From Bartonella birtlesii IBS 325 (GTDB taxonomy: Bacteria > Pseudomonadota > Alphaproteobacteria > Rhizobiales > Rhizobiaceae): DNA of 64,000 nt. The position numbers and the translations under genes were made by a program. Positions 52,120 to 63,889 of this stretch are shown piece after piece; positions within the stretch are counted from its first letter, which is position 1; each line of letters begins with the position of its first letter. The DNA lies in the NCBI RefSeq assembly GCF_000273375.1, contig NZ_CM001557.1:1444967-1508966 (forward strand), given 5' to 3'. The notes under the pieces were generated by a model. The model did no database searches and had not been told where the DNA came from. It saw only the letters and a list, made by a program, of their open reading frames with translations.

Positions 52120-52698
52120 TTATTGAAGCACCCCCTTGATCATACATGAAACCACAGCAATATCCCTCATGCCATCAATTACCTTCAATAATCCCTTCTC
52201 TGAATAAAATCTCGATAAAGGAATTGTTTTCTCACGAAATTCTACCAATCGCTTCGCAAAAGCAACAAGATTATCATCTGCACGAACCTTTTTACCAGCC
52301 GCCATCGTTTCATCAACGCGTTTCTTCATACGCTCAATTAAAGCATTTTCATCAACACTCAGCTCAATAACAGCATCAAGTTGCATATTTTTCGACTGTA
52401 AAATCTGTTGCAATGCTTCTGCCTGTCCCACAGTCCGCGGATAGCCATCCAAGACGAAACCGTTTATACAATCACTTTCGTCAATTCGTTCTGATACAAT
52501 TTGATTAACAATACTATCAGGAACTAAAGCACCAGAATTCATAACCGCTTTAGCTTTTTGCCCAATTTCTGTTTCTCTAGAAATAACTTCACGCAACATA
52601 TCACCTGTTGATAACTGAGGAATATTATACGTCTCAGTTAACATTTTAGCTTGTGTACCTTTTCCAGCTCCAGGAGGACCCAAAAGAATAATTCTCAT
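52120..52698 (-). CDS. adk: Adenylate kinase (short form)
   Basis: 192 residues. P-loop [10 protein letters not shown] at residues 7-16, [19 protein letters not shown]. The short LID without zinc site is the alphaproteobacterial type. Converts AMP + ATP to 2 ADP. Its ATG overlaps the secY stop by four bases. Confidence 0.98.
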   Translation of the reverse strand: MRIILLGPPGAGKGTQAKMLTETYNIPQLSTGDMLREVISRETEIGQKAKAVMNSGALVPDSIVNQIVSERIDESDCINGFVLDGYPRTVGQAEALQQILQSKNMQLDAVIELSVDENALIERMKKRVDETMAAGKKVRADDNLVAFAKRLVEFREKTIPLSRFYSEKGLLKVIDGMRDIAVVSCMIKGVLQ

Positions 52699-54041
52699 CG
52701 ATTCCTTCTACCTCCACGAAGTTTTGACTTTTTAATCAATCCTTCATATTGGTGCGCAACAAGATGTCCTTGAATTTGGGCAACCGTATCAAGCGTAACA
52801 GTAACAACGATCAACAAAGACGTCCCGCCAAGATAAAAAGGAACTTGCAAGGCAGATATCATAAATTCAGGTAACAAACAAACCAAAACAATATAAATTG
52901 CCCCCACAACAGTAATGCGTGTCAAAACATAATCAATATATTCGGCAGTACGCTCACCAGGACGAATACCTGGAATAAAACCAGAATGCTTTTTTAACTG
53001 ATCTGCCGTATCACTTGGATTAAAGACAATAGCCGTATAAAAAAAGCAAAAAAATGCCATCAAAAATGCATAAACAATCATATAAAGTGGCTGTCCGTGA
53101 CCAAGAGAATAAGAAATGACTTGCATCCATTGTGGCATTTTATCAGAAAAATTATTAATAGTTGCAGGCAATAACAACAAAGATGAAGCAAAAATTGGTG
53201 GAATAACACCAGCAGTATTTAATTTTAAAGGAAGGTGTGACATATCTCCTTGAAACATCTGATTTCCAACCTGACGTTTCGGATATTGAATAAGAATTTT
53301 CCGCTGAGCACGCTCTACAAAAACAATAACGGCAATAACAAAAACCGCGATAAAAACGATAGCTATCAACAAAAAGGTTGATAAATCAGCTTGACTATGA
53401 GCAGTTAAAAGCTGAGCAAAAGTGGAAGGAAGATTAGCTACAATTCCTGTAAAAATAATAAGAGAAACCCCATTACCAACACCACGTGACGTAATTTGCT
53501 CTCCAAGCCACATAAGAAACATCGTTCCACCAACAAGTGTAATTACAGAAGAAACACGGAACATAAGTCCTGGTTCTATAACAATCTGAAGCCCCGTTCC
53601 TATACCAGTTTCAAGCGCAACCGCAATACCAAAAGCTTGCAGAATTGCCAAAACTACCGTTACGTAACGAGTATACTGATTAATAACCTTACGACCTACT
53701 TCACCTTCTTTTTTAAGGGTTTCTAACGAAGGGATAACTGAGGTTAGCAATTGTACAATAATTGACGCTGATATATAAGGCATAATTCCCAATGCAAAAA
53801 TTGCCATGCGTCCAACAGCACCTCCAGCAAACATATTAAACAACCCCAAAACACCAGAAGCATGATGTTCAAATGTCTGTTGTAAAGAATCAATATTAAT
53901 ACCGGGAAGAGAAATATAAGTACCAAAGCGAAAAACAAGAAGCGCAGCTAGAGTAAACCAAATGCGTTTTTTTAATTCGGTCGCACGTGAAAAAGTACCA
54001 AAATTTATATTGGAAGCAAATTGCTCTGCTGCTGATGCCAT
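52695..54041 (-). CDS. secY: Protein translocase subunit SecY
   Basis: 448 residues, ten membrane helices. [10 protein letters not shown] near the first helix, [13 protein letters not shown], and the cytoplasmic loop [11 protein letters not shown]. Channel of the Sec translocon in the inner membrane. Follows rplO after an unusually long 159-base spacer and overlaps adk. Confidence 0.98.
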   Translation of the reverse strand: MASAAEQFASNINFGTFSRATELKKRIWFTLAALLVFRFGTYISLPGINIDSLQQTFEHHASGVLGLFNMFAGGAVGRMAIFALGIMPYISASIIVQLLTSVIPSLETLKKEGEVGRKVINQYTRYVTVVLAILQAFGIAVALETGIGTGLQIVIEPGLMFRVSSVITLVGGTMFLMWLGEQITSRGVGNGVSLIIFTGIVANLPSTFAQLLTAHSQADLSTFLLIAIVFIAVFVIAVIVFVERAQRKILIQYPKRQVGNQMFQGDMSHLPLKLNTAGVIPPIFASSLLLLPATINNFSDKMPQWMQVISYSLGHGQPLYMIVYAFLMAFFCFFYTAIVFNPSDTADQLKKHSGFIPGIRPGERTAEYIDYVLTRITVVGAIYIVLVCLLPEFMISALQVPFYLGGTSLLIVVTVTLDTVAQIQGHLVAHQYEGLIKKSKLRGGRRNR

Positions 54042-54200
54042 AAAACGTCTCCAGTTTACACTCCAGTTCTTAAAATCACAGGAGTATAACTTTAAAAATT
54101 CATATCGTCATACATAAAGAGGTGTAAAACTCAAATAATTCTTCATAAAAGATATCTTTAAATAAAAGTCCTCCTTAGAACATTATTTATATCAAAAAAC

Positions 54201-54668
54201 TTATCGAACAACCTCAGAAAAAATAACCTGCCCCCCAGCTTTCTCGATTTTCATACGAGCAACCTCAGAAGCACCAGAAACATGAACTATAATCTTAGCT
54301 TTTAATTCACCATCCGAAAGCAAACGTACACCATCTCTCACACGACGAATAATACCAGCCTCTTTCAACGCCATAATATCAACAGGTTTCTCAATATTCA
54401 ACTTTCCCACATCAACTGCCGATTGAATACGTCCCAGCGAAACTTCGTTATAAGTCTTAGTAAAAAAATTTTTAAATCCACGTTTTGGTAAACGGCGATA
54501 AATAGGCATTTGCCCACCTTCAAAACCATTAAGTGAAACACCAGAACGTGAACTTTGTCCCTTTACACCACGCCCACCAGTTTTACCAGTACCAGAACCA
54601 ATACCACGCCCAACACGTTTACGATCTCTCGTTGCACCTTTACAATCACGCAGCTCATTGAGTTTCAT
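54201..54668 (-). CDS. rplO: Ribosomal protein L15
   Basis: 155 residues: MKLNELRDCKGATRDRKRVG, the glycine-rich GRGIGSGTGKTGGRG, and the SRSGVSLNGFEGGQMP block. Large-subunit assembly protein in the spc operon. Confidence 0.98.
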   Translation of the reverse strand: MKLNELRDCKGATRDRKRVGRGIGSGTGKTGGRGVKGQSSRSGVSLNGFEGGQMPIYRRLPKRGFKNFFTKTYNEVSLGRIQSAVDVGKLNIEKPVDIMALKEAGIIRRVRDGVRLLSDGELKAKIIVHVSGASEVARMKIEKAGGQVIFSEVVR

Positions 54669-54688
54669 ATTTTATACTCCCGCAACCT

Positions 54689-54895
54689 TTAATCTTCATC
54701 TATAACGCGAACAAGATGGCGAACCTTAGCAATCATACCACGCACACAAAACGTATCCTCTAAAATACGCCGTCTACGTATTCTATTTAACCCAAGCCCT
54801 TTCAAGGTTGCACGCTGAATCTGTGAATTCCGAATCGGACTTCCAATTTGTTCTACCGTTACAGTTTTATCACTCTGAGATTTTTTTTGAACCAT
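54689..54895 (-). CDS. rpmD: Ribosomal protein L30
   Basis: 68 residues: [25 protein letters not shown] is typical. Small large-subunit protein between rpsE and rplO. Confidence 0.96.
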   Translation of the reverse strand: MVQKKSQSDKTVTVEQIGSPIRNSQIQRATLKGLGLNRIRRRRILEDTFCVRGMIAKVRHLVRVIDED

Positions 54896-54926
54896 TTCTT
54901 AATTCCTTTTCTGACAATCTCAGAAA

Positions 54927-55475
54927 CTATCCCTCTGCATCAACTAAATGCTGACGACGAGCCTGCAAAGTTGAATATTTTATACCCCGCTGAACGGCAA
55001 TATCCCTAGGATGCATTTGACGCTTTAACGCATCAAATGTTGCACGCACCATATTATAAGGATTAGATGACCCCAGTGATTTTGCAACAACATCCTGCAT
55101 ACCAAGAGTTTCAAAAATCGCACGCATTGGTCCACCGGCAATAATACCAGTACCAGCAGAAGCTGAACGTAACAAAACACGACCAGCTCCGTGACGCCCT
55201 TCAAGATCATGATGCAATGTACGACCAGACCGGAGCGGAACATAAATCATCGCACGCTTTGCAGATTCTGTAGCTTTACGAACAGCCTCTGGCACTTCAC
55301 GCGCTTTTCCATGACCAAAACCTACACGGCCTTTTTGATCTCCAACAACAACAAGAGCAGCAAAACCAAAACGCCGACCACCCTTTACAACTTTAGCAAC
55401 GCGATTGATATGAACAAGCCTATCGACAAAATCACTATCACGCTCATCTCGTTCACTACGTTCTTTTTGTGCCAT
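54927..55475 (-). CDS. rpsE: Ribosomal protein S5
   Basis: 182 residues: [50 protein letters not shown]. Decoding-fidelity protein and helicase-like mRNA entry site of 30S. Confidence 0.98.
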   Translation of the reverse strand: MAQKERSERDERDSDFVDRLVHINRVAKVVKGGRRFGFAALVVVGDQKGRVGFGHGKAREVPEAVRKATESAKRAMIYVPLRSGRTLHHDLEGRHGAGRVLLRSASAGTGIIAGGPMRAIFETLGMQDVVAKSLGSSNPYNMVRATFDALKRQMHPRDIAVQRGIKYSTLQARRQHLVDAEG

Positions 55476-55590
55476 TCCTCATTCCTTTTTCTTTTCCGGA
55501 AGCACCTTAACAAAGCCTCCCTATCTATAACTAGAGAAACTCACACGAAATACCCCTACTCCCCTTACTTAAATTTTTAGATAAGGCATT

Positions 55591-55953
55591 TTAGAAATTC
55601 AACCCCCCTTCACGAGCAGCTTCAGCCAAAGCCTTTACTCTACCGTGGTAAACATATGCCCCACGATCAAAAACTACCTCATTAACACCAGCCTGTTTTG
55701 CACGCTCAGCAATTAATTTACCAACAGCAAAAGCAGCTTCTTTATCAGCACCACTTTTTAATAATTTTTTCAAATCACTATCAAGCGTAGATGCTGAAAC
55801 AAGTGTACACCCATGCAAATCATCAATAATTTGAGCATAAATGTTTTGATTTGAACGATAAACACTAAGCCGCGGACGATTACTAGAAACCATTTTAATT
55901 CTACGACGAATACGCCGTGCACGACGCTGGATAATGTTCTTAGACGAAACCAT
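55591..55953 (-). CDS. rplR: Ribosomal protein L18
   Basis: 120 residues with [19 protein letters not shown] and a [29 protein letters not shown] end (here split over VNEVVFDRG and [11 protein letters not shown]). Binds 5S rRNA with L5. Confidence 0.98.
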   Translation of the reverse strand: MVSSKNIIQRRARRIRRRIKMVSSNRPRLSVYRSNQNIYAQIIDDLHGCTLVSASTLDSDLKKLLKSGADKEAAFAVGKLIAERAKQAGVNEVVFDRGAYVYHGRVKALAEAAREGGLNF

Positions 55954-55965
55954 AATACAAAATCC

Positions 55966-56499
55966 TTATTTCTTTTTACCCTCTTTACGGAAGATGTGCT
56001 CATCTGCATGCTTAACACCTTTACCTTTGTAAGGCTCAGGCCTACGATATTCGCGAATTTCCGCTGCAACTTGGCCGACTTGCTGCTTATCAATCCCAGA
56101 AATAACAATTTCTGTAGGTTTAGGAACCATTACAGTAACACCCGACGGCACCTTATAAACCACATCGTGCGAAAAACCTAATGACAACTGAACATCCCTA
56201 CCCTGCAAAGCAGCACGATAACCAACTCCGTTAATCTCCAACCTCTTTTCAAAGCCATCCTTCACACCACAAAAAATATTTTCAATCATTGAACGCGTCA
56301 TCCCCCATTTAGAGCGTGCATCTTTTGACTGATCCCGTGGCAAAACAGATATAATATTATCTTCAAATTTCACTAAGACCTCATCATTTACGATGTAACT
56401 CAGTTCACCTTTTGGACCTTTTGCTTTAACCAGTTGACCTTCAACAGTTGCAGTAACCCCAGAAGGAATTGTAATGGGCTTTTTTCCAATACGAGACAT
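55966..56499 (-). CDS. rplF: Ribosomal protein L6
   Basis: 177 residues: [15 protein letters not shown] start, [11 protein letters not shown], and the C-terminal [16 protein letters not shown]. Near the factor-binding site of 50S. Confidence 0.98.
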   Translation of the reverse strand: MSRIGKKPITIPSGVTATVEGQLVKAKGPKGELSYIVNDEVLVKFEDNIISVLPRDQSKDARSKWGMTRSMIENIFCGVKDGFEKRLEINGVGYRAALQGRDVQLSLGFSHDVVYKVPSGVTVMVPKPTEIVISGIDKQQVGQVAAEIREYRRPEPYKGKGVKHADEHIFRKEGKKK

Positions 56500-56537
56500 T
56501 GTTCTAACCTACTTTTCTTCCGTTTTCTTAAAATAAT

Positions 56538-56936
56538 TCAGAAAACACGGCAAAGGAGTTCTCCACCAACATTCTTTTCACGCGCTTCATGATCCGCCAT
56601 AACCCCTTTAGGAGTTGATAAAATAGAAATACCAAGACCATTTGCCACTTGAGGAAGTGATTTAGCAGAAACATACACCCGACGACCAGGTTTTGAAATA
56701 CGTGCAATATCACGAATAGCAGCTGATCCTTCAAAATATTTCAACTCGATTTCAATTTCAGATTTTCCAACACTTAAATCAATTTGATTATATCCGCGAA
56801 TATAACCTTCAGACTGGAGAACATCAAGAACGCGAGCACGAAGCTTAGAAGCAGGCGTAACCACTTTTCCTTTTTTACGACCAAGCGCATTACGAATACG
56901 CGTTAACATATCACCAAGAGGATCTGACATAGACAT
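56538..56936 (-). CDS. rpsH: Ribosomal protein S8
   Basis: 132 residues from the ATG at 56936 ([16 protein letters not shown]), with GAGGAG eight bases upstream; the longer frame to 56957 overlaps rpsN. Ends with [21 protein letters not shown]. Binds helix 21 of 16S rRNA and, in E. coli, autoregulates spc. Confidence 0.97.
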   Translation of the reverse strand: MSMSDPLGDMLTRIRNALGRKKGKVVTPASKLRARVLDVLQSEGYIRGYNQIDLSVGKSEIEIELKYFEGSAAIRDIARISKPGRRVYVSAKSLPQVANGLGISILSTPKGVMADHEAREKNVGGELLCRVF

Positions 56937-56950
56937 TGAGTAATCTCCTC

Positions 56951-57256
56951 TCACCAACTAGACTTAACAATGCCTGGAATATGCCCAATAGAACCAAGTT
57001 CACGCAATGCAATCCGCGACATTTTTAATTTACGATAATAAGCCCGAGGACGTCCTGAAACCTCACAACGATTACGAACACGAACCTTTGCAGAATTACG
57101 TGGCAACTCTGCTAATTGAACAGAAGCGTTAAAACGCTCTTCGAGAGAAACCTTCTGATCCATAACAATCACTTTCAAACGCGCACGACGTGCAGCATAA
57201 CGCTTTACCATCACCTCACGACGCTTATTTTTTTCAACGGCACTTACTTTGGCCAT
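56951..57256 (-). CDS. rpsN: Ribosomal protein S14 (zinc-free long form)
   Basis: 101 residues, the long form without the CXXC zinc ribbon. [21 protein letters not shown] is conserved. 30S head. Confidence 0.98.
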   Translation of the reverse strand: MAKVSAVEKNKRREVMVKRYAARRARLKVIVMDQKVSLEERFNASVQLAELPRNSAKVRVRNRCEVSGRPRAYYRKLKMSRIALRELGSIGHIPGIVKSSW

Positions 57257-57280
57257 AATCTTACCTCGCTACGTTTGCCG

Positions 57281-57838
57281 TTACGAACGAAAAGGAAAAT
57301 TAAAAGCACGCAATAATTCGCGCGCCTCATCATCTGTTTCCGCTGTCGTACAAACGATAATATCCATGCCCCAAATTTGATCAACTTTATCATAGTTGAT
57401 TTCTGGAAACACAATGTGCTCTTTAATGCCCACAGCAAAATTGCCACGACCATCAAAGCTTTTTGGGTTCAAACCACGAAAGTCACGAACCCGCGGAAGC
57501 GCAATCGTAACAAGACGATCTAAAAATTCAAACATACGATCTTTACGCAATGTAACTTTAGCCCCAAGTGGCATTCCTTCACGCACTTTAAAAGTCGCAA
57601 TAGAATTACGCGCACGAGTAACAACAGCTTTCTGACCCGTTATAAGTGCCAAATCTTCAGCAGCAAAAGATGGCTTCTTAGAATCAGCAGTCGCCTCACC
57701 AATCCCCATATTAACTACAATTTTGTCAATCCGTGGAATTTGCATTGCATTTTTATAATGAAATTTCTCTTGAAGCGCTTTACGAACCACTTCAAAATAA
57801 TGCGTTTTCATGCGCGGTATTTGTTTTTCTTCAGCCAT
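57281..57838 (-). CDS. rplE: Ribosomal protein L5
   Basis: 185 residues: [50 protein letters not shown]. Binds 5S rRNA. Overlaps the rplX end by eight bases. Confidence 0.98.
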   Translation of the reverse strand: MAEEKQIPRMKTHYFEVVRKALQEKFHYKNAMQIPRIDKIVVNMGIGEATADSKKPSFAAEDLALITGQKAVVTRARNSIATFKVREGMPLGAKVTLRKDRMFEFLDRLVTIALPRVRDFRGLNPKSFDGRGNFAVGIKEHIVFPEINYDKVDQIWGMDIIVCTTAETDDEARELLRAFNFPFRS

Positions 57839-58145
57839 TAATCAATTCTCCCGAACGCCTGGCAAAACGAACCTTATTACCATCTGCATTCATACGAAAA
57901 CCCACACGCGTAGGTTTACCATCTTTAGGATCGGCAATCGCCAAATTAGACAGATGAATTGGAGCTTCTTTAGAAACAACACCTGCTTCTTGCTTTTGTG
58001 TCTGACGCTGATGACGCTTAATCATATTAACGCCGCGAACAAAAGCTTTATTCTCCTTTGGGTTTACCTTAATGACTTCACCCCTACATCCTTTATCCTT
58101 ACCGGATAAAACGACAACTTTATCACCTTTGCGAATTTTTTGCAT
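57831..58145 (-). CDS. rplX: Ribosomal protein L24
   Basis: 104 residues with the KOW motif ([18 protein letters not shown]). Early 50S assembly factor. Its stop lies inside rplE, so they are coupled. Confidence 0.98.
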   Translation of the reverse strand: MQKIRKGDKVVVLSGKDKGCRGEVIKVNPKENKAFVRGVNMIKRHQRQTQKQEAGVVSKEAPIHLSNLAIADPKDGKPTRVGFRMNADGNKVRFARRSGELING

Positions 58146-58156
58146 ACCACCACTCC

Positions 58157-58525
58157 CTATAACACTTCAGGAGCGAGCGAAATGATCTTCATATGATTCC
58201 TACCACGAAGCTCGCGGGGAACTGGTCCGAAGATACGTGTACCGATCGGCTCTTTCTTATTATCCACTAAAACAGCAGCATTGCCATCAAAACGAATAAC
58301 ACTACCATCTGCGCGACGAATATCCTTAGCAGTACGAACTACCACAGCTTTCATCACATCACCCTTTTTAACACGGCCACGTGGAATAGCATCCTTGACC
58401 GAAACAACAATAATGTCACCGACCGAAGCATATTTTCGCTTTGAACCGCCTAACACTTTGATGCACATGACACGACGAGCACCAGAATTATCGGCAACAT
58501 CAAGGTTTGTTTGCATCTGAATCAT
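58157..58525 (-). CDS. rplN: Ribosomal protein L14
   Basis: 122 residues: [21 protein letters not shown], and [13 protein letters not shown]. At the 30S-50S interface. A 146-base spacer separates it from rpsQ. Confidence 0.98.
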   Translation of the reverse strand: MIQMQTNLDVADNSGARRVMCIKVLGGSKRKYASVGDIIVVSVKDAIPRGRVKKGDVMKAVVVRTAKDIRRADGSVIRFDGNAAVLVDNKKEPIGTRIFGPVPRELRGRNHMKIISLAPEVL

Positions 58526-58671
58526 GATTGGCCACCTTCTCTTAACACTTATAACCGATTATGTCTTTAACACATCCGGATTCGCCTGCCAAATAATGAC
58601 AAAACATCGCTTTTAAATTTATCAACGGATAAAAAACCACTACTAAATTTTAAAACAACAAACTTAATTAA

Positions 58672-58911
58672 CTATGCTACACTGCCTTTAACAACAGTCC
58701 AATGCTTATCTTTCGAAACTGGTCTAGATTCCTGAATAGAAACCTGATCCCCAACTTTGAACTGATTACTCTCATCATGCGCTTTATACTTTTTAGACTG
58801 TCGAACAGTCTTTTTGAGAAGTGGATGAGAATAACGACGCTCCACTTTAACAACCACAGTCTTATCGTTCTTGTCACTAACAACAACACCCTGCAAAATG
58901 CGTTTAGGCAT
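58672..58911 (-). CDS. rpsQ: Ribosomal protein S17
   Basis: 79 residues from the ATG at 58911 ([11 protein letters not shown]); a GTG just before would add one Met. Conserved [20 protein letters not shown]. Primary 16S rRNA binder. Confidence 0.97.
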   Translation of the reverse strand: MPKRILQGVVVSDKNDKTVVVKVERRYSHPLLKKTVRQSKKYKAHDESNQFKVGDQVSIQESRPVSKDKHWTVVKGSVA

Positions 58912-58922
58912 CACTTATTTCC

Positions 58923-59123
58923 TTAAACCTTACTTTCGTTTATCTTCTGACGAAGAAAAGTTTTAACACGCGCAATGTCACGACGAACTTGCCTAACACG
59001 TGCAGTCTTTTCCAATTGGCCCGTTGCTCTTTGAAAACGCAAATTAAACTGCTCTTTCTTTAACTTAGCCAACTCATCTTTCATTTGGTCGAGCGTCTGC
59101 GCCCGTAATTTTGTGGCTCTCAT
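58923..59123 (-). CDS. rpmC: Ribosomal protein L29
   Basis: 66 residues: [25 protein letters not shown] and [12 protein letters not shown]. Surrounds the peptide exit tunnel with L23. Confidence 0.97.
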   Translation of the reverse strand: MRATKLRAQTLDQMKDELAKLKKEQFNLRFQRATGQLEKTARVRQVRRDIARVKTFLRQKINESKV

Positions 59124-59135
59124 CGCTCAACCTCT

Positions 59136-59549
59136 TTATTCAGCAATTCTCTGGATGAAACGCGTTTTAATAGGCAACTTTGCAGCACCGAGTCTCAGTG
59201 CTTCACGTGCTACATCCTCAGAAACTCCATCAAGCTCAAACATGACACGTCCAGGCGCAACACGCATAGCCCAATAATCCACACTTCCTTTACCCTTACC
59301 CATACGAACTTCCGTTGGTTTAGATGTCACGGGAAGGTCTGGGAAAATACGAATCCATACACGCCCAGAACGTTTCATATAACGTGTAATCGCACGACGC
59401 GCCGCTTCAATTTGGCGTGCAGTAATTCTCTCTGGCTCAACAGCTTTCAAACCGTAAGCACCGAAATTCAAATCCGTACCACCCTTCGAAACGCCGCGAA
59501 TACGGCCCTTGAATTGTTTACGGAACTTTGTGCGCTTTGGCTGCAACAT
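59136..59549 (-). CDS. rplP: Ribosomal protein L16
   Basis: 137 residues: [36 protein letters not shown], and [16 protein letters not shown]. Near the A-site tRNA on 50S. Confidence 0.98.
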   Translation of the reverse strand: MLQPKRTKFRKQFKGRIRGVSKGGTDLNFGAYGLKAVEPERITARQIEAARRAITRYMKRSGRVWIRIFPDLPVTSKPTEVRMGKGKGSVDYWAMRVAPGRVMFELDGVSEDVAREALRLGAAKLPIKTRFIQRIAE

Positions 59550-59585
59550 TGCTCTCTACTCCAAATTCTAGCTCAATCATAAAAA

Positions 59586-60296
59586 CTAAGCATTTTCGCG
59601 GCGACGATTCGATGAAGAACCAGAATGATCAACTTCTGTAGCACGACGCTCTGAAGCCATGGGATCATGCTCAAGAATTTCACCTTTAAAGACCCAAACC
59701 TTAACACCACAAATACCATAAGCAGTCTTAGCTTCTGCTGTACCGTAATCAACATCAGAACGCAAGGTATGAAGTGGAACACGACCTTCACGATACCATT
59801 CCATACGCGCAATTTCAGCACCACCAAGACGACCGGAACAGTTAATACGAATTCCTTCTGCGCCGAGACGCATAGCTGATTGAACCGCACGCTTCATTGC
59901 ACGGCGAAAGGCAACACGGCGCTCTAACTGTTGTGCAATTGACTGTGCAATAATTGTAGCATCAATTTCCGGCTTACGTATTTCCACAATATTCAATGAA
60001 GTCTCAGCACTGGTCATTTCCGAAAGCTTACGACGAAGCTTTTCGATATCAGCACCTTTTTTGCCAATAATGAGGCCAGGACGCGCTGAATGAATCGTTA
60101 CACGACATTTCTTATGAGGACGTTCAATAACGACTTTAGAAATAGCAGCCTGCTTCAGTTCTTCCAATACATATAAACGAATCTTCAAATCTTCATGAAG
60201 AAGACGTCCATATTCTCCACTATCAGCATACCAACGGGAATCCCAAGTCCGATTGACTCCAAGACGAAGCCCTATTGGATTGATCTTCTGACCCAT
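59586..60296 (-). CDS. rpsC: Ribosomal protein S3
   Basis: 236 residues with a KH domain ([16 protein letters not shown]) and [20 protein letters not shown] start. mRNA entry channel. Start overlaps the rplV stop by one base (TAATG). Confidence 0.98.
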   Translation of the reverse strand: MGQKINPIGLRLGVNRTWDSRWYADSGEYGRLLHEDLKIRLYVLEELKQAAISKVVIERPHKKCRVTIHSARPGLIIGKKGADIEKLRRKLSEMTSAETSLNIVEIRKPEIDATIIAQSIAQQLERRVAFRRAMKRAVQSAMRLGAEGIRINCSGRLGGAEIARMEWYREGRVPLHTLRSDVDYGTAEAKTAYGICGVKVWVFKGEILEHDPMASERRATEVDHSGSSSNRRRENA

Positions 60297-60685
60297 TATG
60301 CGGCCTCCACTTTTCCGGTAACTTCACGAACAACAATAGTAAGATGCGAAAATGGACGTTCAATTCGACTGGCACGACCACGACCACGAACATGAAAACG
60401 CTTCATTACTACCGACTTACCAACATAGGCTTCTACAACAACAAGCGAATCAATATCAAGATCGTGGTTATTTTCTGCATTTGCAATCGCTGATTCAAGA
60501 GTTTTTTTCACAGTCCCAGCAATACGTTTACGTGAGAATGTCAAATCAGCAAGCGCCACATTAATCCTCTTGCCACGAATCATCGCAGCAACCAAATTAA
60601 GTTTTTGTGGACTAACACGAATCGTTCGAGTGACAGCTTTCGCCTCATTTTCTTTGAGCTGGCGCGGAATCTTAGCTTTTCCCAT
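60296..60685 (-). CDS. rplV: Ribosomal protein L22
   Basis: 129 residues: [18 protein letters not shown], and the tunnel-lining loop [20 protein letters not shown]. Forms part of the exit tunnel constriction; macrolide site. Confidence 0.98.
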   Translation of the reverse strand: MGKAKIPRQLKENEAKAVTRTIRVSPQKLNLVAAMIRGKRINVALADLTFSRKRIAGTVKKTLESAIANAENNHDLDIDSLVVVEAYVGKSVVMKRFHVRGRGRASRIERPFSHLTIVVREVTGKVEAA

Positions 60686-60688
60686 TAC

Positions 60689-60967
60689 CTATTTCCTCTT
60701 CGCTTTTTTATCTGCACCATGCCCATAATAAGTCCGAGTGGGAGCAAATTCACCAAACTTATGCCCAACCATCTCTTCAGAAACGGAAACAGGAATATGC
60801 TTACTACCATTGTAAACACCAAAAGTTAAACCAACGAACTGTGGCAAAATGGTAGAGCGTCGACTCCATATTTTGATAACTTCATTGCGTCCACTCGCAC
60901 GAACCTTCTCTGATTTCCGAAGAAGATAGCCGTCAACAAACGGACCTTTCCAAACTGAACGAACCAC
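60689..60967 (-). CDS. rpsS: Ribosomal protein S19
   Basis: 92 residues from a GTG start ([16 protein letters not shown]). Ends [20 protein letters not shown]. 30S head near the A-site tRNA. Confidence 0.97.
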   Translation of the reverse strand: MVRSVWKGPFVDGYLLRKSEKVRASGRNEVIKIWSRRSTILPQFVGLTFGVYNGSKHIPVSVSEEMVGHKFGEFAPTRTYYGHGADKKAKRK

Positions 60968-60982
60968 TTCAGACTACCTTTC

Positions 60983-61816
60983 TTATTTCTTACGCTGATG
61001 ACGCGTACGCATAATAAACTTATCGGTGGCTTTATTAGAGCGCGTACGCTTACCCTTTGTAGGCTTTCCCCAAGGAGACACCGGATGACGTCCTCCTGAT
61101 GTACGCCCCTCACCACCGCCATGTGGATGATCAACTGGGTTCATAGCAACACCACGAACATGTGGACGTTTACCACGCCAACGCGACCGTCCTGCTTTGC
61201 CATCATTAATGTTCCCATGATCAGAATTTGAAACAGCACCAACGGTTGCAAAACAACTGCTAGACACTAAACGCTGTTCTCCAGAATTAAGCCGAAGAAT
61301 AGCCATTCCTTGATCACGCCCAACCAACTGTGCATAAGTACCAGCCGCACGTGCAATCTGTCCACCTTTTCCAGGCTTCATTTCAACATTATGAATAATT
61401 GTACCGACCGGCATATTACCGAGCGGCATAGCATTACCCGCTTTAACATCAACATTTGAACCAGCAATAATAGAATCACCAACACCAAGACGCTGTGGAG
61501 CAAGAATATAACTTAATTGCCCATCTTCATAGCGAATGAGTGCAATAAAAGCTGTGCGATTCGGATCATATTCCAAACGCTCAACTTTCGCTGAAACATC
61601 GCGTTTAAGACGCTTAAAATCCACAAGTCTATAACTACGCTTATGACCACCACCCTGAAAACGAGCTGTGACGCGACCACGATTATTACGCCCACCTTTT
61701 GATGACAAACCCTTAGTTAACGTTTTTACAGCCTTACCCTTATAAAGACAAGAGCGATCTACAATAACAAGTTGACGCTGCCCTGGCGTAGTTGCATTAA
61801 ACTGTTTAAGTGCCAT
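60983..61816 (-). CDS. rplB: Ribosomal protein L2
   Basis: 277 residues: [42 protein letters not shown], and [20 protein letters not shown] with the conserved peptidyl-transferase-adjacent His. Confidence 0.98.
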   Translation of the reverse strand: MALKQFNATTPGQRQLVIVDRSCLYKGKAVKTLTKGLSSKGGRNNRGRVTARFQGGGHKRSYRLVDFKRLKRDVSAKVERLEYDPNRTAFIALIRYEDGQLSYILAPQRLGVGDSIIAGSNVDVKAGNAMPLGNMPVGTIIHNVEMKPGKGGQIARAAGTYAQLVGRDQGMAILRLNSGEQRLVSSSCFATVGAVSNSDHGNINDGKAGRSRWRGKRPHVRGVAMNPVDHPHGGGEGRTSGGRHPVSPWGKPTKGKRTRSNKATDKFIMRTRHQRKK

Positions 61817-61837
61817 TATCCTTATCTCCGAGTCTCT

Positions 61838-62131
61838 TTAAAGACCTGTAGAAACGTCAATAGACTGACCATTTGCCAACGTCACGATTGCTTTTTTAAC
61901 ATCACTCTGCCGACCAACAATGCCTTTAAAACGCTTCACTTTACCCTTACGAACTATCGTGTTAACTGCCTTTACTTTAACGCTAAAAAGCGCTTCAACA
62001 GCAGCTTTAATTTCAGGTTTTGTTGCTTTCAGCGCAACATTAAAAGCAACTTGATTATATTCAGAAATCATAGTCGATTTTTCAGTAATAACTGGACTAA
62101 CAATTATATCATAATGACGAAGATCTATCAT
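61838..62131 (-). CDS. rplW: Ribosomal protein L23
   Basis: 97 residues: [16 protein letters not shown] and [15 protein letters not shown]. Docking site for SRP and trigger factor at the tunnel exit. Overlaps rplD by four bases. Confidence 0.97.
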   Translation of the reverse strand: MIDLRHYDIIVSPVITEKSTMISEYNQVAFNVALKATKPEIKAAVEALFSVKVKAVNTIVRKGKVKRFKGIVGRQSDVKKAIVTLANGQSIDVSTGL

Positions 62132-62748
62132 TTAAAACGTTCCTCAAGAGCTTCGACAGCTGCCTTTGATAAAACAAGTTTACTGCGACGCAAAATATCA
62201 TAAACATTAATTCCCTGAATTGGTAAAATATCAATATTCGGAATATTAGATGCTGCGCGAGAAAAATTAGCATCGACTTCCTTTCCGCCAATTAAGAGAG
62301 CATTATCAAATCCAAGTTTAGAAAAATGAGAAACAAGTACCTTGGTTTTAGCATCTTGAACACGCATTTCATCAACAACAATCAAATCTTTTGCCTTTAA
62401 TTTCGCTGACAAAGCAAGCCGCAACCCCAGAGCACGAACTTTTTTAGGAAGACCATGTGCATGACCACGGGCCACTGGACCATGCGCCTTACCACCGCCT
62501 CGAAACTGAGAAACACGAGCAGATGAATGCCGAGCACGACCTGTTCCTTTTTGTTTAAACATCTTCGCACCTGTTCGCGATACATCAGAGCGCCCTTGCG
62601 ATTGATGTGTCCCCTGTTGACGGCGAGCAAGCTGCCAACGGATAACACGTTGTAAAATATCTTCACGCGGGACGAGACCAAAAATAGCTTTAGAAACCTT
62701 TAGCTTACCAGCCTCACCCCCATCAAGGGTTTTAATTACAAGATCCAT
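62128..62748 (-). CDS. rplD: Ribosomal protein L4
   Basis: 206 residues: [40 protein letters not shown] and a conserved C-terminal domain. Lines the exit tunnel; in E. coli it autoregulates S10. Overlaps rplC by one base. Confidence 0.97.
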   Translation of the reverse strand: MDLVIKTLDGGEAGKLKVSKAIFGLVPREDILQRVIRWQLARRQQGTHQSQGRSDVSRTGAKMFKQKGTGRARHSSARVSQFRGGGKAHGPVARGHAHGLPKKVRALGLRLALSAKLKAKDLIVVDEMRVQDAKTKVLVSHFSKLGFDNALLIGGKEVDANFSRAASNIPNIDILPIQGINVYDILRRSKLVLSKAAVEALEERFK

Positions 62749-63488
62749 TATTCGGCCCCCTCAACTTCAGAGGCTTCCACCATTGGAGCAACCATTTCCG
62801 TTTTCTCCTTCGCAAAACGACGAACACCCGCAGGCTTCGGTGCATTATTGGGAAGAGATCTCTTTACAGCATCCCGCACCAAAATCCAAGCGCCTTTGCA
62901 ACCAGAAACAGCCCCACGCACCAAAATCAAACCGCGTTCAATATCTGTAGAAACAACCTCGATGTTCTGTGTTGTTACACGAACCTGTCCCATATGACCA
63001 GCCATTTTCTTACCTTTAAACACTTTACCAGGATCTTGACATTGCCCTGTCGAACCATGTGCACGATGCGTGATTGAATTACCATGCGAAGCACGATGTC
63101 CACCAAAATTATGGCGCTTCATAACACCGGCAAACCCCTTACCAATACTCGTACCTGTTATATCAACTCTTTGCCCTGGAACAAAATGTTCCACCGTAAT
63201 CTCGGTACCAATATCAAGAAGATTATCAGGACTCACACGAAACTCTGCTATTTTAGCTTTTGGCTCAACAGAAGCCTTAGCAAAATGCCCACGAAGAGCT
63301 TTTGAAGTATTTTTAACCTTAGCAAAGCCTACACCTAATTGAACAGCAGTATAACCATTCTTTTCAACTGTACGCTGAGCCACAACTTGACAATTTTCTA
63401 AACGAAGCACCGTTACCGGCACATGCTCACCAGCTTCATTATAAATACGGGTCATGCCCAGCTTCTGTGCTATTACACCTGAACGCAT
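62748..63488 (-). CDS. rplC: Ribosomal protein L3
   Basis: 246 residues from the ATG at 63488 ([16 protein letters not shown]), with AAGGA about 10 bases upstream; the frame can run to 63512. Typical block [19 protein letters not shown] and [14 protein letters not shown]; the C-terminus has an alphaproteobacterial extension. Confidence 0.97.
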   Translation of the reverse strand: MRSGVIAQKLGMTRIYNEAGEHVPVTVLRLENCQVVAQRTVEKNGYTAVQLGVGFAKVKNTSKALRGHFAKASVEPKAKIAEFRVSPDNLLDIGTEITVEHFVPGQRVDITGTSIGKGFAGVMKRHNFGGHRASHGNSITHRAHGSTGQCQDPGKVFKGKKMAGHMGQVRVTTQNIEVVSTDIERGLILVRGAVSGCKGAWILVRDAVKRSLPNNAPKPAGVRRFAKEKTEMVAPMVEASEVEGAE

Positions 63489-63515
63489 CGGGTCTGTTCC
63501 TTCTGTCCTCAAACC

Positions 63516-63824
63516 TCAGAGCTTAATCTCTACATCCACACCAGCAGAAAGATCGAGCTTCATAAGCGCATCCACTGTTTGTGGCGTTGGATCAACAATA
63601 TCAAGAAGACGCTTATGTGTACGCATTTCAAACTGCTCACGGCTCTTCTTATCGATGTGCGGCCCGCGATTAACCGTAAACTTCTCAATCCGCGTCGGAA
63701 GCGGAATAGGACCACGGACATTTGCACCAGTACGCTTGGCAGTCGATACAATCTCACGTGTCGATGCATCAAGAATTCTGTGGTCAAACGCTTTCAAGCG
63801 AATGCGGATATTCTGACTGTTCAT
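63516..63824 (-). CDS. rpsJ: Ribosomal protein S10
   Basis: 102 residues: [42 protein letters not shown]. 30S head; also antitermination factor NusE. First gene of the S10 block, downstream of tuf. Confidence 0.98.
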   Translation of the reverse strand: MNSQNIRIRLKAFDHRILDASTREIVSTAKRTGANVRGPIPLPTRIEKFTVNRGPHIDKKSREQFEMRTHKRLLDIVDPTPQTVDALMKLDLSAGVDVEIKL

Positions 63825-63889
63825 GCTCTTTTATTTCCCTGTCATGTAAAGCGCCTTTAATAACTAAAGACGCTTTCAACAACCATTAT

